Assembly (NCBI RefSeq): GCF_030408715.1
Contig: NZ_CP047202.1
Coordinates: 770,294-834,293, forward strand
DNA length: 64,000 nucleotides
From: Corynebacterium confusum
GTDB taxonomy: Bacteria; Actinomycetota; Actinomycetes; Mycobacteriales; Mycobacteriaceae
Reading direction: 5' to 3'
Notes under the pieces: generated by a model
Databases searched by the model: none
The model's input: only the letters and a program-made list of their open reading frames with translations
Told to the model about the DNA's origin: nothing
Made by a program: the position numbers and the translations under genes
Shown here: in pieces, positions 34,405-43,831 of the stretch
How the letters are laid out: every line of letters begins with the position of its first letter
How positions within the stretch are numbered: position 1 is the stretch's first letter

Positions 34405-36162
34405 ATGAATAAGAACACCAGCCCCCACTCGCGGTCGTCGTCGGGTCCGCGTAGCCAGGCCCGCGGACGCACCAGCCCCTCCAGTGCCGCCCAGCCGGCT
34501 GCCCGCGTGGCCTCCCGCGCTGGTGCGCAAGCTCGGTCCCGCACCGCGCCGAAGGCGACGGGCACCAAGGCCCGCCTCATCCGTATGCTGCTGACCGTCG
34601 GCGTGCCGAACCTGGCCGTCATCGGCACCATCGTGGTCATCGCGCTGGCCTCGGTCCTGCTTTCCAGCGCGCCGTTGGCCTGGCTGCCCTCGATCATCGG
34701 TGAGGCCTGGATGGTGCTCAACCTCGTGCCGGTGCACGCCGGGGGAAACACTATCTCCGTGCTGCCCTTCCTGCCCACCATCGGTCTGGTGTGGTTGCTG
34801 GCCGGGCGCATCCACCGCGCGGTCAAGCACAAGGTCAGCGTCAACGACTTGTTGCTGCTGCTGGCCTGTGCTTTGTGTGTGCCGGTCCTGATAACGCTCG
34901 TGGCCTGGTTCATGCTCTGGGACGCCGGCAAGGTCTACGATCTTGCTGCCCCGAACCTGGCCGTCGCCGTGCTGCGCGTCGCGGTCATCCACCTAGTCGC
35001 GCTGGCGCTGGGCATGGGCCCGCGCCTGTGGACCGCACTGCTGAAGCGCTACGGCCTGCCGGTCACGGTGGTGGCTAGCGCCCAGGTCGCCTTCCGCTTC
35101 ATCGGCGCGCTGCTCGTGGCCGGCCTGGCCCTGCTGCTGGTCGTCGGTCTGTTCGGCTGGCAGCGCCAGGACGAAATCTTAAGCTCCTACCCGGACCTGC
35201 CCGCGGCGGGCGCGGCTGTCCTCTACGGCCTGAGCCTGCTCTACCTGCCCAACGCCGCGTTGGTGGCCGGGGCGAACCTGCTAGGTGCGGAGTTTCACAT
35301 GGGGCAGGCGAGCGTCTCACTGTTTAGCATCCACCTGGTGCCGCTGCCGCCGCTGCCGCTAGTGGGCGTTATCCCGGGCAGCGCGCCCGCCTGGGCGTTG
35401 GTCCTGCTGGTCCTGGCCGGCGTGGCCGCCGCCTGGGCTTGGCGGGGCAAGAACCCCAGTCCGCGCACCGCGGTGGAGGTCTCCGTGCTGGCCGGCCTCA
35501 GCGTGGCGCTGCTCGCTGCGTTTACCACCGGTGAAGTTGGCGTCTACGGCGCGACCGGCATCATGGTCGCCATGGCCGGCGCTCTGGCCGTCGTCTGGGT
35601 CCTGGTCATCGGCCTGGCCGCCTGGGGCATTAGCCTGTGGCAGAACCGCCGAGCCAAAGTACCGGCCGCCGCGCCCGCTGCCGCACCGGCTGCCGCTGCC
35701 GCCTCCCCGGGCGCGGATGAGACACGCGCCCGTGAAGCGGACGCCGCCGAGATGGAGTCCAGCGAAGAGGCCCCTGCCGGGGCGGACAGCGCGGACAGCG
35801 CGGAAGAAGCTGGCTTAGGCGCGGACACCGCTGCCGACGCAGACGTTGCTGCCGATGTAGAGGTTGTGGATCCTGACGACGCCGACGACGCTGAAGCCGT
35901 GAACGCCGACGCGGAAGACGCGGCGCAGTCCGAACCGGATGACGCTCCGGAGATCATCGACGCCGAGGAGGTTGCGGCCGAAGAGGCCGCTACCGGCGAG
36001 GAGGCCGACGCCACCGCGGGGGCGGGCGGGGACGCCGGGCAGGCGGAGCAGCCGGCTGCCTCGACCGGGGTAGAAGCCGCCGAAGGTAGTGTCGATAAGG
36101 ATCTGGACGAGGCTGCTGATCCGGCCGATGGGGTGGCGCGTGGGGGAAGTCAAAAGGACTGA
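34405..36162 (+). CDS. perM: PerM-like integral membrane protein (DUF6350)
   Basis: A 585-residue membrane protein. A basic Ser/Arg-rich tail of about 60 residues precedes roughly ten hydrophobic helices, and the last 150-170 residues are an acidic Ala/Glu/Asp-rich cytoplasmic tail. It lies directly before purN-purH, exactly as Rv0955 (PerM) does in M. tuberculosis, where PerM supports cell division through FtsB. ATG 34405 has AGGTAGAGG upstream. The acidic tail is far longer than the conserved core and is likely disordered. Confidence 0.8.
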   Translation: MNKNTSPHSRSSSGPRSQARGRTSPSSAAQPAARVASRAGAQARSRTAPKATGTKARLIRMLLTVGVPNLAVIGTIVVIALASVLLSSAPLAWLPSIIGEAWMVLNLVPVHAGGNTISVLPFLPTIGLVWLLAGRIHRAVKHKVSVNDLLLLLACALCVPVLITLVAWFMLWDAGKVYDLAAPNLAVAVLRVAVIHLVALALGMGPRLWTALLKRYGLPVTVVASAQVAFRFIGALLVAGLALLLVVGLFGWQRQDEILSSYPDLPAAGAAVLYGLSLLYLPNAALVAGANLLGAEFHMGQASVSLFSIHLVPLPPLPLVGVIPGSAPAWALVLLVLAGVAAAWAWRGKNPSPRTAVEVSVLAGLSVALLAAFTTGEVGVYGATGIMVAMAGALAVVWVLVIGLAAWGISLWQNRRAKVPAAAPAAAPAAAAASPGADETRAREADAAEMESSEEAPAGADSADSAEEAGLGADTAADADVAADVEVVDPDDADDAEAVNADAEDAAQSEPDDAPEIIDAEEVAAEEAATGEEADATAGAGGDAGQAEQPAASTGVEAAEGSVDKDLDEAADPADGVARGGSQKD

Positions 36163-36202
36163 AAGTTCCGCGGGCCTACCCTTTGGGGCTAGTCTGTTAG
36201 GC

Positions 36203-36868
36203 GTGACTTCACCCGCAGATGCTTCTGTTGATTTCATTGACTCCGACAATCAGGCCCAGCCGGCGGGCGTGACTGACGCCGCGGTATCGGGGCCCCTGCG
36301 CGTCGTCGTGTTGGTCTCCGGCACCGGCTCACTGCTCCAGGCGATTCTGGACTCTCAGGACGAGTCCTACCGCGTGGACAAGGTCGTCGCCGACAAGTCC
36401 TGCCAGGGCGTGGAACGCGCGGAGGCGGCTGGCATCGCTAGCGAGGTTGTCTCGCTGGGCGAGGACCGCGCGGCCTGGAACCAGGCGCTCGCAGCGGCGG
36501 TGGGCCAGCCCGACGTGGTGGTCTCCGCCGGTTTCATGAAGATTCTGGGGAAGGAATTCCTCGACCACTTCGCCGACCGCATTATTAATACGCATCCCGC
36601 ACTCTTGCCCGCCTTCCCAGGCGCGCACGGTGTTAGGGATGCGTTGGCGTATGGGGTGAAAGTCACCGGCTCCACCGTTCACTACGTTGATGCTGGCGTA
36701 GATACCGGCCCGATCATCGCCCAGGAGCCCGTGCGGGTACTGGCCGACGATGACGAGGCCAGCCTCCACGAGAGGATCAAGGTCGTGGAACGGCAGCTGA
36801 TCGTCCGCGTGCTGCGCGCTGCGGTGCGTGACGCGGACGCCGCCGGCGGCATAACCTTTGATTGCTAG
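36203..36868 (+). CDS. purN: Phosphoribosylglycinamide formyltransferase
   Basis: A 221-residue GAR transformylase, the third step of purine synthesis. The core VVVLVSGTGSLLQAI is followed by the catalytic NTHPALLPAFPGAHG (Asn and His) and HYVDAGVDTGPIIAQ (Asp). GTG 36203 is chosen because the region upstream belongs to the perM tail. About 25 residues precede the domain, slightly longer than most. It forms an operon with perM and purH. Confidence 0.92.
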   Translation: MTSPADASVDFIDSDNQAQPAGVTDAAVSGPLRVVVLVSGTGSLLQAILDSQDESYRVDKVVADKSCQGVERAEAAGIASEVVSLGEDRAAWNQALAAAVGQPDVVVSAGFMKILGKEFLDHFADRIINTHPALLPAFPGAHGVRDALAYGVKVTGSTVHYVDAGVDTGPIIAQEPVRVLADDDEASLHERIKVVERQLIVRVLRAAVRDADAAGGITFDC

Positions 36869-36910
36869 ATTTTGGTGTCTATTTTTCTGTCAGGAAGGCA
36901 AGACGAATCC

Positions 36911-38452
36911 ATGAGCGATGAACGCAAGCCCATCAAACGCGCGCTGATTAGCGTCTACGACAAGACCGGGCTGGAAGACCTGGCTCGCGCCCTAGTCGAC
37001 GCCGGCGTGGAGATTGTCTCCACCGGCTCCACCGCCAGCCGGATCGCGGACCTGGGCATTGACGTGACCCCGGTCGAGAAACTGACCGGCTTCCCGGAGT
37101 GCCTGGAAGGTCGCGTGAAGACGCTGCACCCGCGCGTGCACGCCGGCATCCTTGCCGACACCCGCAAGGAAGACAACCTCGCCCAGATCAAGGACCTGGA
37201 CATCGAGCCCTTCCAGCTGGTCGTGGTGAACCTGTACCCGTTCGCGGAGACGGTGGCCTCCGGCGCGGATTACGACGCCTGCGTGGAAAAGATCGACATC
37301 GGCGGCCCGTCCATGGTCCGCGCCGCGGCGAAGAACCACGCCTCGGTCGCCGTCGTGGTCAACCCGGACCGCTACGACTCCGTCATCGACGCGCTGTCCA
37401 ACGGCGGCTTCGACCAGCAGGAGCGCTTCCAGCTCGCCGCCGAGGCCTTCTCCCACACGGCCCAGTACGACGCGGATGTTTCCGGCTGGTTCCGCGCCCA
37501 GGGTGCGGAAGCGGATTCCGGCACGACCGCCCTGCGCTACGGCGAGAACCCGCACCAGGCCGCCCGCGTGGTGCGCAATCGCGACGGTAAGGGGCTGGCC
37601 AACGCCGAGCAGCTGGGCGGCAAGGAGATGAGCTACAACAACTACCAGGACGCCAACGCCGCTTGGCGCGCCGCCTGGGATCACGAGCGCCCGTGCGTGG
37701 CCATCATCAAGCACGCCAACCCCTGCGGCATTGGCGCCGACGACGAGAACATCGCCGCCGCCCACAAGGCCGCCCACGCCTGCGACCCGATGTCCGCCTA
37801 CGGCGGGGTCATCGCCGCCAACCGCGAGGTCACCCTGGAAATGGCCGAGCAGATCAAGCCGGTCTTCACCGAGGTCGTCATCGCCCCCAGCTACGCTGAC
37901 GATGCCCTGGAGCTGCTGCAGACCAAGAAGAACCTGCGCATCCTGCGCGCCGAGCGCGACGAGGCCGCCGAGGAGGAGCGCCCGATCTCCGGCGGCGTGC
38001 TGGTCCAGGACGTCGACGCCTACCAGGCCGAGGGCGACCAGGCGGAGAACTGGACCCTGGCCGCCGGCGAGGAGCTCGACTCCGAGGCCCTGTCCCAGTT
38101 GGAATTCGCTTGGCGCAGCGTCCGCGCGGTCAAGTCCAACGCCATTCTTTTGGCCCGCGACAACGCCACCGTCGGCGTGGGCATGGGCCAGGTCAACCGC
38201 GTGGACTCGGCCAAGCTGGCCGTCGAGCGCGCCAACACCCTGGGCGAGGACGGCGAGGAGCGCGCCCGCGGTTCCTTCGCTGCGTCCGATGCCTTCTTCC
38301 CGTTCGCTGACGGCCTGCAGGTGCTCATCGATGCCGGCGTGACCGCCGTGGTCCAGCCGGGCGGCTCCATCCGCGACGAGGAAGTCATCGCCGCCGCCCA
38401 GGAGGCCGGCGTGACGATGTACTTCACCGGCACCCGCCACTTCGCCCACTAG
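36911..38452 (+). CDS. purH: Bifunctional AICAR formyltransferase / IMP cyclohydrolase
   Basis: A 513-residue PurH catalysing the last two steps to IMP. The N-terminal cyclohydrolase starts at [16 protein letters not shown] with STGSTA and [15 protein letters not shown]; the C-terminal transformylase contains [20 protein letters not shown] and [13 protein letters not shown] 36911 follows AGGAAGG. It is the last gene of perM-purN-purH. Confidence 0.95.
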   Translation: MSDERKPIKRALISVYDKTGLEDLARALVDAGVEIVSTGSTASRIADLGIDVTPVEKLTGFPECLEGRVKTLHPRVHAGILADTRKEDNLAQIKDLDIEPFQLVVVNLYPFAETVASGADYDACVEKIDIGGPSMVRAAAKNHASVAVVVNPDRYDSVIDALSNGGFDQQERFQLAAEAFSHTAQYDADVSGWFRAQGAEADSGTTALRYGENPHQAARVVRNRDGKGLANAEQLGGKEMSYNNYQDANAAWRAAWDHERPCVAIIKHANPCGIGADDENIAAAHKAAHACDPMSAYGGVIAANREVTLEMAEQIKPVFTEVVIAPSYADDALELLQTKKNLRILRAERDEAAEEERPISGGVLVQDVDAYQAEGDQAENWTLAAGEELDSEALSQLEFAWRSVRAVKSNAILLARDNATVGVGMGQVNRVDSAKLAVERANTLGEDGEERARGSFAASDAFFPFADGLQVLIDAGVTAVVQPGGSIRDEEVIAAAQEAGVTMYFTGTRHFAH

Positions 38453-38569
38453 AGCGGCCCGTGTAGTTCCCTGAGCGAGCCCGCCTGCGGCCGTTTGTGT
38501 GTACAGGCCGGACCCGCGGGCTAGGTACGTGTTAGATTTACTAATCACAGACCTAGACAAGGGAGAAAC

Positions 38570-39283
38570 ATGGCGCACACGAACGGCGCGGGACGCGGCT
38601 CGGGGAATGACCCCCAGGAGCCGGTCACCGCGGAGCTACCGGTGGTCAGCGCGGGCGAGGAGCCGCGCCGTACCCCGGGACGAGGCGCGCTCATCAGTGC
38701 CTTTGGAATACTCGCGGCCATCATCGTGATCGCTGTCATCGCCGCGCTCAGCCTCCAGCGCGGGTGGCTGGGTATGTCGTCCACCGACGAGGACGAGCCC
38801 GCCCCAGCACCCGCGTCCAGCTCGTCGAGCCAGGCTGATACCTCTGAGGCGCCTTCGGAAACGAGCAGCTCTAGCGCCGCCTCTACCGCCGCGGAGTCGA
38901 GTTCGTCTTCGGCTTCGTCCTCCGCGTCGTCCACGGCGTCAACTACGTCATCTTCTGAGCGGTCCTCTGGGCGCTCATCGGGGTCCCGCTTCAGCGAGCG
39001 GGCGGCCGCGGCCGCGCCGACGCCGCGCGCTAGCGAGCCCACCCCGGAGGCTCGGCCGCCGCGTTATACCTCCGCCGCACCCGGCAGTAACCAGACCTCC
39101 GCCGCCTTCGCGGACTCGGTCTATTCCGCTTTCACCTCTGCCTATGCCCAGTCCGGCAACCCGAACACGCCGGTAGAGGCCTACAGCCCGGTCACGGGGC
39201 AGTGGTACAAGATGCAGTGTACCGGCACCGCCAACGCGGTAACCTGCCGCGGCGGTGACGGCGCGGTGGTGAATATCTCGTGA
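38570..39283 (+). CDS. Ser-rich membrane-anchored protein of unknown function
   Basis: A 237-residue protein: a cytoplasmic tail, one membrane helix (about 41-62), a Ser/Ala/Glu-rich extracellular linker of about 80 residues and a small C-terminal domain with two cysteines (MQCTG, VTCRGG) that may form a disulphide. It resembles corynebacterial wall-associated proteins but no domain is recognised. GGGAGA precedes the ATG. Its stop overlaps the next start as GTGA, so it is cotranslated with the SxxK lipoprotein and may share its pathway. Confidence 0.7.
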   Translation: MAHTNGAGRGSGNDPQEPVTAELPVVSAGEEPRRTPGRGALISAFGILAAIIVIAVIAALSLQRGWLGMSSTDEDEPAPAPASSSSSQADTSEAPSETSSSSAASTAAESSSSSASSSASSTASTTSSSERSSGRSSGSRFSERAAAAAPTPRASEPTPEARPPRYTSAAPGSNQTSAAFADSVYSAFTSAYAQSGNPNTPVEAYSPVTGQWYKMQCTGTANAVTCRGGDGAVVNIS

Positions 39284-40122
39284 GCAAGTACTGGGCCGCC
39301 ACCGTTTCCGGGCTTGCCGCCAGCGCCCTGCTGGTCGCCTGCAGCAGCGGCAGCGGGGTAGAGGAGTCGAAGCCGCCGGCGCACAGCACCACCGCGGCTC
39401 GCACCGAGGCTTTCCCCGCCAGCATCGACCAGAAGGCGTTGAAGCGTGCGGTAGCCGCTGCGATCGAGAAATTCGGCGGCGACGTCGGCGTCGCGGTGGC
39501 CACCCCCGACGAGCTTATGAGCGCCGGCACTACCACGGGGTTTGCGGCCTGGTCGACCGCGAAGGTACCGATTGCCATCGCCGCCTGCCAGGCCGGCACC
39601 GCGGATCCTGACCTCGTCGAGGCCGCCATCACTTATTCCGACAACGACTCCGCGCAGGCGCTCTGGGTGAGCCTGGGGGCCGTCGAGACCGCCGTGGAGC
39701 AGACCCAGGCGGTGCTGCGTGAGGGCGGCGACACCGTCACCGAGGTCCAAGGCAAGATTACCCGGGACGGGTTTACCCCCTTCGGTCAAACCGAGTGGGG
39801 GCTCAAGGAGCAGGCTACCTTCGCCGCGCAGCTGCCGGAGATCGATGACGCGGACTCGGTCATCGAGGCCATGCGGACCCCGGACCCCCTGCAGGATTAC
39901 GGGCTGCGGGCCATCCCGGGCGCGGCCATCAAGGGCGGCTGGGGGCCGGATGATGACGGCTTCTACAGCGTCGTGCAGCTCGGCCACGTGAAGCTGGACG
40001 GCAAGGAGATGGGCATGGCGGTATTCTCCCGCCCCGAAGACGGCACCTATGAGGCCGCCCAGGAGCAGCTCGACTACCTGGTCTACCTGCTGGCCGGGGA
40101 AAAGACCGACTCGGCGGCCTAG
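39280..40122 (+). CDS. SxxK beta-lactamase-fold-like lipoprotein
   Basis: A 280-residue lipoprotein: signal peptide with lipobox LVAC (Cys21), short linker, then a domain with the serine-hydrolase layout STAK at 92-95, SDN at 120-122 and a KGGW in the KTG position near 220. Three motifs in the right order point to a penicillin-interacting or beta-lactamase-like fold, and it is more canonical than the protein at 3840-5186. A peptidoglycan-related role is inferred; hydrolysis of beta-lactams is not shown. It starts at a GTG overlapping the previous stop. Confidence 0.75.
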   Translation: MSKYWAATVSGLAASALLVACSSGSGVEESKPPAHSTTAARTEAFPASIDQKALKRAVAAAIEKFGGDVGVAVATPDELMSAGTTTGFAAWSTAKVPIAIAACQAGTADPDLVEAAITYSDNDSAQALWVSLGAVETAVEQTQAVLREGGDTVTEVQGKITRDGFTPFGQTEWGLKEQATFAAQLPEIDDADSVIEAMRTPDPLQDYGLRAIPGAAIKGGWGPDDDGFYSVVQLGHVKLDGKEMGMAVFSRPEDGTYEAAQEQLDYLVYLLAGEKTDSAA

Positions 40123-40204
40123 CCTCCTCCCGGGTGCAGGACGTATAAGGGTTAAGGCCTAGTCTGTAGGGAGGAAAGACGAGCTTTAAGGAGGCCCACA
40201 CGGC

Positions 40205-41059
40205 ATGACGCAGCACTATAACCTCTACGAGAGCTTGGGTCTTAACCCGGGCGAGTCCTCGGACCAGCTTAACGTCGAGCTCAGCGCCTCGCTGCAGGCT
40301 CTCGAGGACCAAGGCACCGGGATGTCCGATCCGCGCTTCCACGAGACCGCCACCGCCCGGGCCATCCTGGGCGAGGAGCGCCGGCGCGCCCAGTACGACG
40401 CCCGGCTCGCCGATAGCTTGGCCCGCCCGATGCGCATCGGGGACCTCATCCACCTAGCCGAGCGCGGTCAATTCCCGGACGCCCCGGAGGAGAAGCCGCG
40501 GTATCAGACCTTGTCCACCGTCACCCGCCGGGTCGCCGAGGTTGAGCCGACCGGGGCGCCGTTGGCGCGCTTTGGTGCTGCGCCGGGAGTGGTCAAGACC
40601 GCGCTGGCCATTGCGGCCGTCGTGCCGGCAGTGCTGCTGGTTGGCTTCGTGTTCATGGCCGTCATCTTCGCCGTCGACAGCGCCGGCAGCACCGCCTATA
40701 GCCGCGGCGGGGTCTTCGACGAGTTCGCGGCGCTGCTGGACACGTCCTTCAACAGCCTCTACCTGCTGGTGCTGGCCGTATTCGTCCTGGTGAACATCCT
40801 CTGGGCCGGGCGCGTGCTCCGCGACGTGCTTTATCCCGCCCGTGGCGGCCAGAACGTGCTGCTGGCGGTGGAAACCCTCGGCTTTGGGGTGACGGAGCTG
40901 TTTGTGATGGTCGGCTTCGGCGCCGCGGACTGGGTCATGTTCACGCTGCCGTTTGTCGCCCATACCGCCGTCGGTGCCCTGCTGTTTAGCGGCGCCGTGG
41001 GACGCTGGTGCAAGGGCGAGATCCAGACCCGCGAAGTGGTCGAGGGGCCGCGGGACTAG
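40205..41059 (+). CDS. Membrane protein with degenerate J-domain-like N-terminus
   Basis: A 284-residue protein. The first 80 residues resemble a J domain (YNLYESLGLNPGESSDQLNV, then ARAILGEERRRAQYDARLAD), but the HPD tripeptide needed to stimulate Hsp70 is missing. Four hydrophobic segments follow, in about residues 125-275. AAGGAGG gives a strong ribosome site. Function is unknown; a scaffold role is possible. Its stop shares CTAG with the convergent amtR stop. Confidence 0.7.
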   Translation: MTQHYNLYESLGLNPGESSDQLNVELSASLQALEDQGTGMSDPRFHETATARAILGEERRRAQYDARLADSLARPMRIGDLIHLAERGQFPDAPEEKPRYQTLSTVTRRVAEVEPTGAPLARFGAAPGVVKTALAIAAVVPAVLLVGFVFMAVIFAVDSAGSTAYSRGGVFDEFAALLDTSFNSLYLLVLAVFVLVNILWAGRVLRDVLYPARGGQNVLLAVETLGFGVTELFVMVGFGAADWVMFTLPFVAHTAVGALLFSGAVGRWCKGEIQTREVVEGPRD

Positions 41060-41781
41060 CGCTTCTTTTTCTTCTTCTGCCGGTCGGCCGCAGCGGCGGC
41101 GGCCGCGGAGATGGAGTCCGAGCGGGACTCGAGCAGCTTCAGGGTGGCCGCGACGCGGTCATCGGGAAGTTCGGCGCCGAGGACGGCCAAGGAGGCATCG
41201 GCAAGCATGACGGCGGTCTCCGGAACGGTCTGATCGGAGGCCGCGAACGGGGGAGTGCCGTCGTTGCCGCGCATCTCAATAACCGACAGCGCGATGTGGA
41301 ACGGCAGGGTGATGCGCGGGTCCTGCTCGCCGACCAACGCCGCGGCGAAGGTCTGGAAATGGTGCTCCAGGCGCGCGCGGGACTGGTGATACTCGGCGAA
41401 TTCCTCCGAGTTCGCCACCGGCAGCTGGTAGAGCCGGCCGACGTTCCAGCCGCTGGTCAAAAGCAAGCGGGACTCGGCCGCCACCAGCGCCCACAGGCGC
41501 AGCTCCGGGGTGGTCTCCAGCTGGGCCAGGTCGTCGGCCAAGTCGAGGGAGGGCTCGATGGTCGAGTTCAGCAGCGTCAAAAAGATCTCGGTCTTCGACG
41601 GGAAATGGTAGTAGAGCGAGGCCTGCCGGATACCGACGGCTTCGGCGATCTGGTGGGTCGAGGTCGTGGCGAAGCCCTGGGTGGTAAACAGCTCGGAGGA
41701 GGCGTCTAGGATCTCTTCGCGCGCGGTGCTACCCCGACGTCGCGGAGAATTCTTCCTCGGCCTGCCAACTGCACCAGCCAT
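41056..41781 (-). CDS. amtR: TetR-family nitrogen regulator AmtR
   Basis: A 241-residue TetR regulator very close to AmtR of C. glutamicum: MAGAVGRPRK at the start, the helix-turn-helix at about 37-60 (ATTSTHQIAEAVGIRQASLY), and the C-terminal blocks RLYQLPVANSEEFAEYH and ETAVMLADASLAVLGA. AmtR represses nitrogen-starvation genes and is released by GlnK. A poly-Lys end (KKKKKKR) is an addition. It lies about 85 bases downstream of a GlnD/DUF294-like gene. No AmtR operator was recognised in its own leader. Confidence 0.93.
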   Translation of the reverse strand: MAGAVGRPRKNSPRRRGSTAREEILDASSELFTTQGFATTSTHQIAEAVGIRQASLYYHFPSKTEIFLTLLNSTIEPSLDLADDLAQLETTPELRLWALVAAESRLLLTSGWNVGRLYQLPVANSEEFAEYHQSRARLEHHFQTFAAALVGEQDPRITLPFHIALSVIEMRGNDGTPPFAASDQTVPETAVMLADASLAVLGAELPDDRVAATLKLLESRSDSISAAAAAAADRQKKKKKR

Positions 41782-41867
41782 AGACCTACCACACCTTCCT
41801 GTTCGCCTGAGAGTCGGAAATCAAAGAACCAAAGACATATCAACCTTATATCTTAAAGGCCATCGTG

Positions 41868-42641
41868 CTAAGTCGCGCGGGCAGCAATACCCTGTAATGT
41901 TGCCGACACCGTCCGGCACGCCGAGCCATAGGCCGTGCGGTCCAACGGCGGCAGGTCCGCCAGTCGCTGCTGTGCGGAGCCCGCGTGGTTGAGCCAGGCC
42001 CGTAGGTACAGCTCCAGGCCGGTGCGCCACGCCAGCGACAGCGCCTCGCCCTCGGCGGGAGTAATCAGCTGCTTTTCCGCGCCGATGGCCAGCCGGTCCG
42101 CCGTCGGCCGCGGCGCCGGGGCCGCCCAGCGGGCCACGGAAGCGATGGGCACCAGCAGGAAGTTATGGATGTTCACGGCCGCATCCGGGTCCGGCAGGCC
42201 GTTGACCAACTGCAGCGCCGGCGGCTGCGTGCCCAGCGCCTGGCGCAGCAGCGCTGCCGATGCCTCCTCCGGCAACGGCAGGCCCGCGTCCGCGCGGTAG
42301 ATAGCCGCGTCCTCCATGGCACGCGGCTCGATGTCGACCGAAAAGAGCAGCTCGTCCAGCTCCGCGTTGGCGGGGCCCAGATAGTCCACCGGCAGGCCGG
42401 GCAGGCCATCGCCGCGGGCGATGGGGCCGGTCAGCCGCACCGGGGAATCGACCGCGGGGGAGTAGACCACCCCGTGGACGACGCGGGAATACCACGCCGC
42501 CAGCTCTTGCGCGTCCGCCCGGTGGTGCAGGGCGTTGCGGGCCAGCTCATGGGACTCCGCCAGGATGCCGCGCGCGGCGGGCAGGGACTCGCAGCGCCCC
42601 GCCTCTTCGGCGAGCTCGGTAAGTGAGGGGTGCAAGGCCAT
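41868..42641 (-). CDS. DUF294/GlnD-like nucleotidyltransferase-related protein
   Basis: A 257-residue soluble protein. The middle has a degenerate nucleotidyltransferase motif, RLTGPIARGDGLPGLPVDYL, where active enzymes have GS and a DxD; the C-terminal half fits the DUF294 helical domain (FLLVPIASVARWA, RLAIGAEKQLITPAEGEALS, RTGLELYLRAWLNHA). Related proteins include the uridylyl/adenylyl transferase GlnD. The altered motif suggests weak or no catalysis. It precedes amtR on the same strand, hinting at nitrogen control. ATG 42641 fits the domain start. Confidence 0.65.
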   Translation of the reverse strand: MALHPSLTELAEEAGRCESLPAARGILAESHELARNALHHRADAQELAAWYSRVVHGVVYSPAVDSPVRLTGPIARGDGLPGLPVDYLGPANAELDELLFSVDIEPRAMEDAAIYRADAGLPLPEEASAALLRQALGTQPPALQLVNGLPDPDAAVNIHNFLLVPIASVARWAAPAPRPTADRLAIGAEKQLITPAEGEALSLAWRTGLELYLRAWLNHAGSAQQRLADLPPLDRTAYGSACRTVSATLQGIAARAT

Positions 42642-42854
42642 AAGCAACGCGCCTTTCTTATGCGGGGTGGATGAAATCTGTCTACAGTCTAACGGGTGGT
42701 GGGGCGGGGTTGTGCTCCGGATATGCCAAACGCCGCCGCGGCGACCCGTGCCCATGGTGGGCGGGGTGCCGGCGACGGCGTTGGTTAGATTCTTTTACCG
42801 TGTCACACTTGCCAGCGGCAAAAGTGCGCTGTTGAAACCCTGCTACTTAAGTGT

Positions 42855-43103
42855 TTAGCGGGTGGTGAACGGCAGGAGAGCCATTTCGCGAGCGTTCTTG
42901 ACCGCGGTAGCAACCTGACGCTGCTGCTGCGGGGTCAGACCGGTGACGCGACGCGAACGAATCTTGTGGCGGTCAGAGATGAACAGGCGGAGGGTCTTGG
43001 TGTCCTTGTAGTCCACCTTCTCGATGCCCTCTGCCTTCAACGGGTTCTTCTTCGGACGGCGGGTCTGCTCCATCCGGAACTTCTTGTGGTTATTGCGCTT
43101 CAT
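42855..43103 (-). CDS. rpsR: Ribosomal protein S18 (zinc-independent type)
   Basis: An 82-residue S18 with the conserved [19 protein letters not shown] region and no cysteines. It closes the four-gene series rpmB-rpmG-rpsN-rpsR, the arrangement known in mycobacteria for C-minus paralogues. Ribosome site TTGCAAC region is weak, but GGGAATTG precedes. Confidence 0.93.
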   Translation of the reverse strand: MKRNNHKKFRMEQTRRPKKNPLKAEGIEKVDYKDTKTLRLFISDRHKIRSRRVTGLTPQQQRQVATAVKNAREMALLPFTTR

Positions 43104-43118
43104 TGTTGCAATTCCCCT

Positions 43119-43424
43119 TTACCAGCTGGACTTACGAACGCCCGGCAGCTCACCGCGGTGAGCCATGCCGCGCATGCGGACACGGGACAGGCCGAACTTG
43201 CGGAGGTAACCGCGCGGACGACCATCGTGGGCGTCGCGGTTACGGATGCGGGACTTGGAAGCGTCGCGCGGCTGACGGTTCAGCTCGAACTGGGCCTCCA
43301 AACGGTCCTCGTCCGAGGTGTTCGGGTTCTTGATGATTGCCTTGAGCTCAGCGCGACGCTCCGCGTAGCGGGCGACGATTTCCTTGCGCTGCTCGTTCTT
43401 AGCGATCTTGGACTTCTTAGCCAT
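43119..43424 (-). CDS. rpsN: Ribosomal protein S14 (long, zinc-free form)
   Basis: A 101-residue S14, the long form without the CxxC..CxxC zinc ribbon of the short type. [20 protein letters not shown] and [14 protein letters not shown] are the conserved parts. The start lies just after the rpmG stop. Confidence 0.94.
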   Translation of the reverse strand: MAKKSKIAKNEQRKEIVARYAERRAELKAIIKNPNTSDEDRLEAQFELNRQPRDASKSRIRNRDAHDGRPRGYLRKFGLSRVRMRGMAHRGELPGVRKSSW

Positions 43425-43427
43425 TGA

Positions 43428-43592
43428 TTATCGCTCCTCGCGGAATTCGACGTGCTTGCGGGCGATCGGATCGAACTTCTTCAGAGTGATGCGATCCGGG
43501 TTGTTGCGCTTGTTCTTACGGGTCACGTAGGTGTAACCAGTGCCCGCGGTGGACTTAAGCTTGATGATCGGGCGAATATCGTTACGTGCCAT
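43428..43592 (-). CDS. rpmG: Ribosomal protein L33 (zinc-free form)
   Basis: A 54-residue L33 encoded between rpmB and rpsN: it starts [15 protein letters not shown] and ends [14 protein letters not shown]. It has no cysteine, so it is the C-minus form. The spacing to both neighbours is only a few bases. Confidence 0.93.
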   Translation of the reverse strand: MARNDIRPIIKLKSTAGTGYTYVTRKNKRNNPDRITLKKFDPIARKHVEFREER

Positions 43593-43594
43593 CT

Positions 43595-43831
43595 TTAGAT
43601 CTTCTCCCCACGTGCTCGGATCTTGGCGACGACGGACTCGATGCCGTCGCGGTCGATGATCTTCATACCCTTGGTAGAGACATTCAGGGTGATGGTACGG
43701 CCCTCAGAGGGCAGGTAGTACCGACGACGCTGCACGTTGGGGTTCCAACGGCGCGAGGTGCGGCGGTGCGAGTGCGAGACCTGCTTGCCGAATTGCGGCT
43801 TGCGGCCCGTTACCTGGCAAATAGCCGACAT
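43595..43831 (-). CDS. rpmB: Ribosomal protein L28 (zinc-free form)
   Basis: A 78-residue L28, first gene of the minus-strand ribosomal operon. It has the conserved [11 protein letters not shown] and [11 protein letters not shown] blocks. Only one cysteine is present, so it cannot hold a four-cysteine zinc site. GGAGAAAG precedes the ATG. Confidence 0.94.
   Translation of the reverse strand: MSAICQVTGRKPQFGKQVSHSHRRTSRRWNPNVQRRRYYLPSEGRTITLNVSTKGMKIIDRDGIESVVAKIRARGEKI

Noticed and set aside
38459..38569. Inverted GCCCGC..GCGGGC after purH as a terminator
   Set aside because: The loop is long, the stem short, and there is no T-run.
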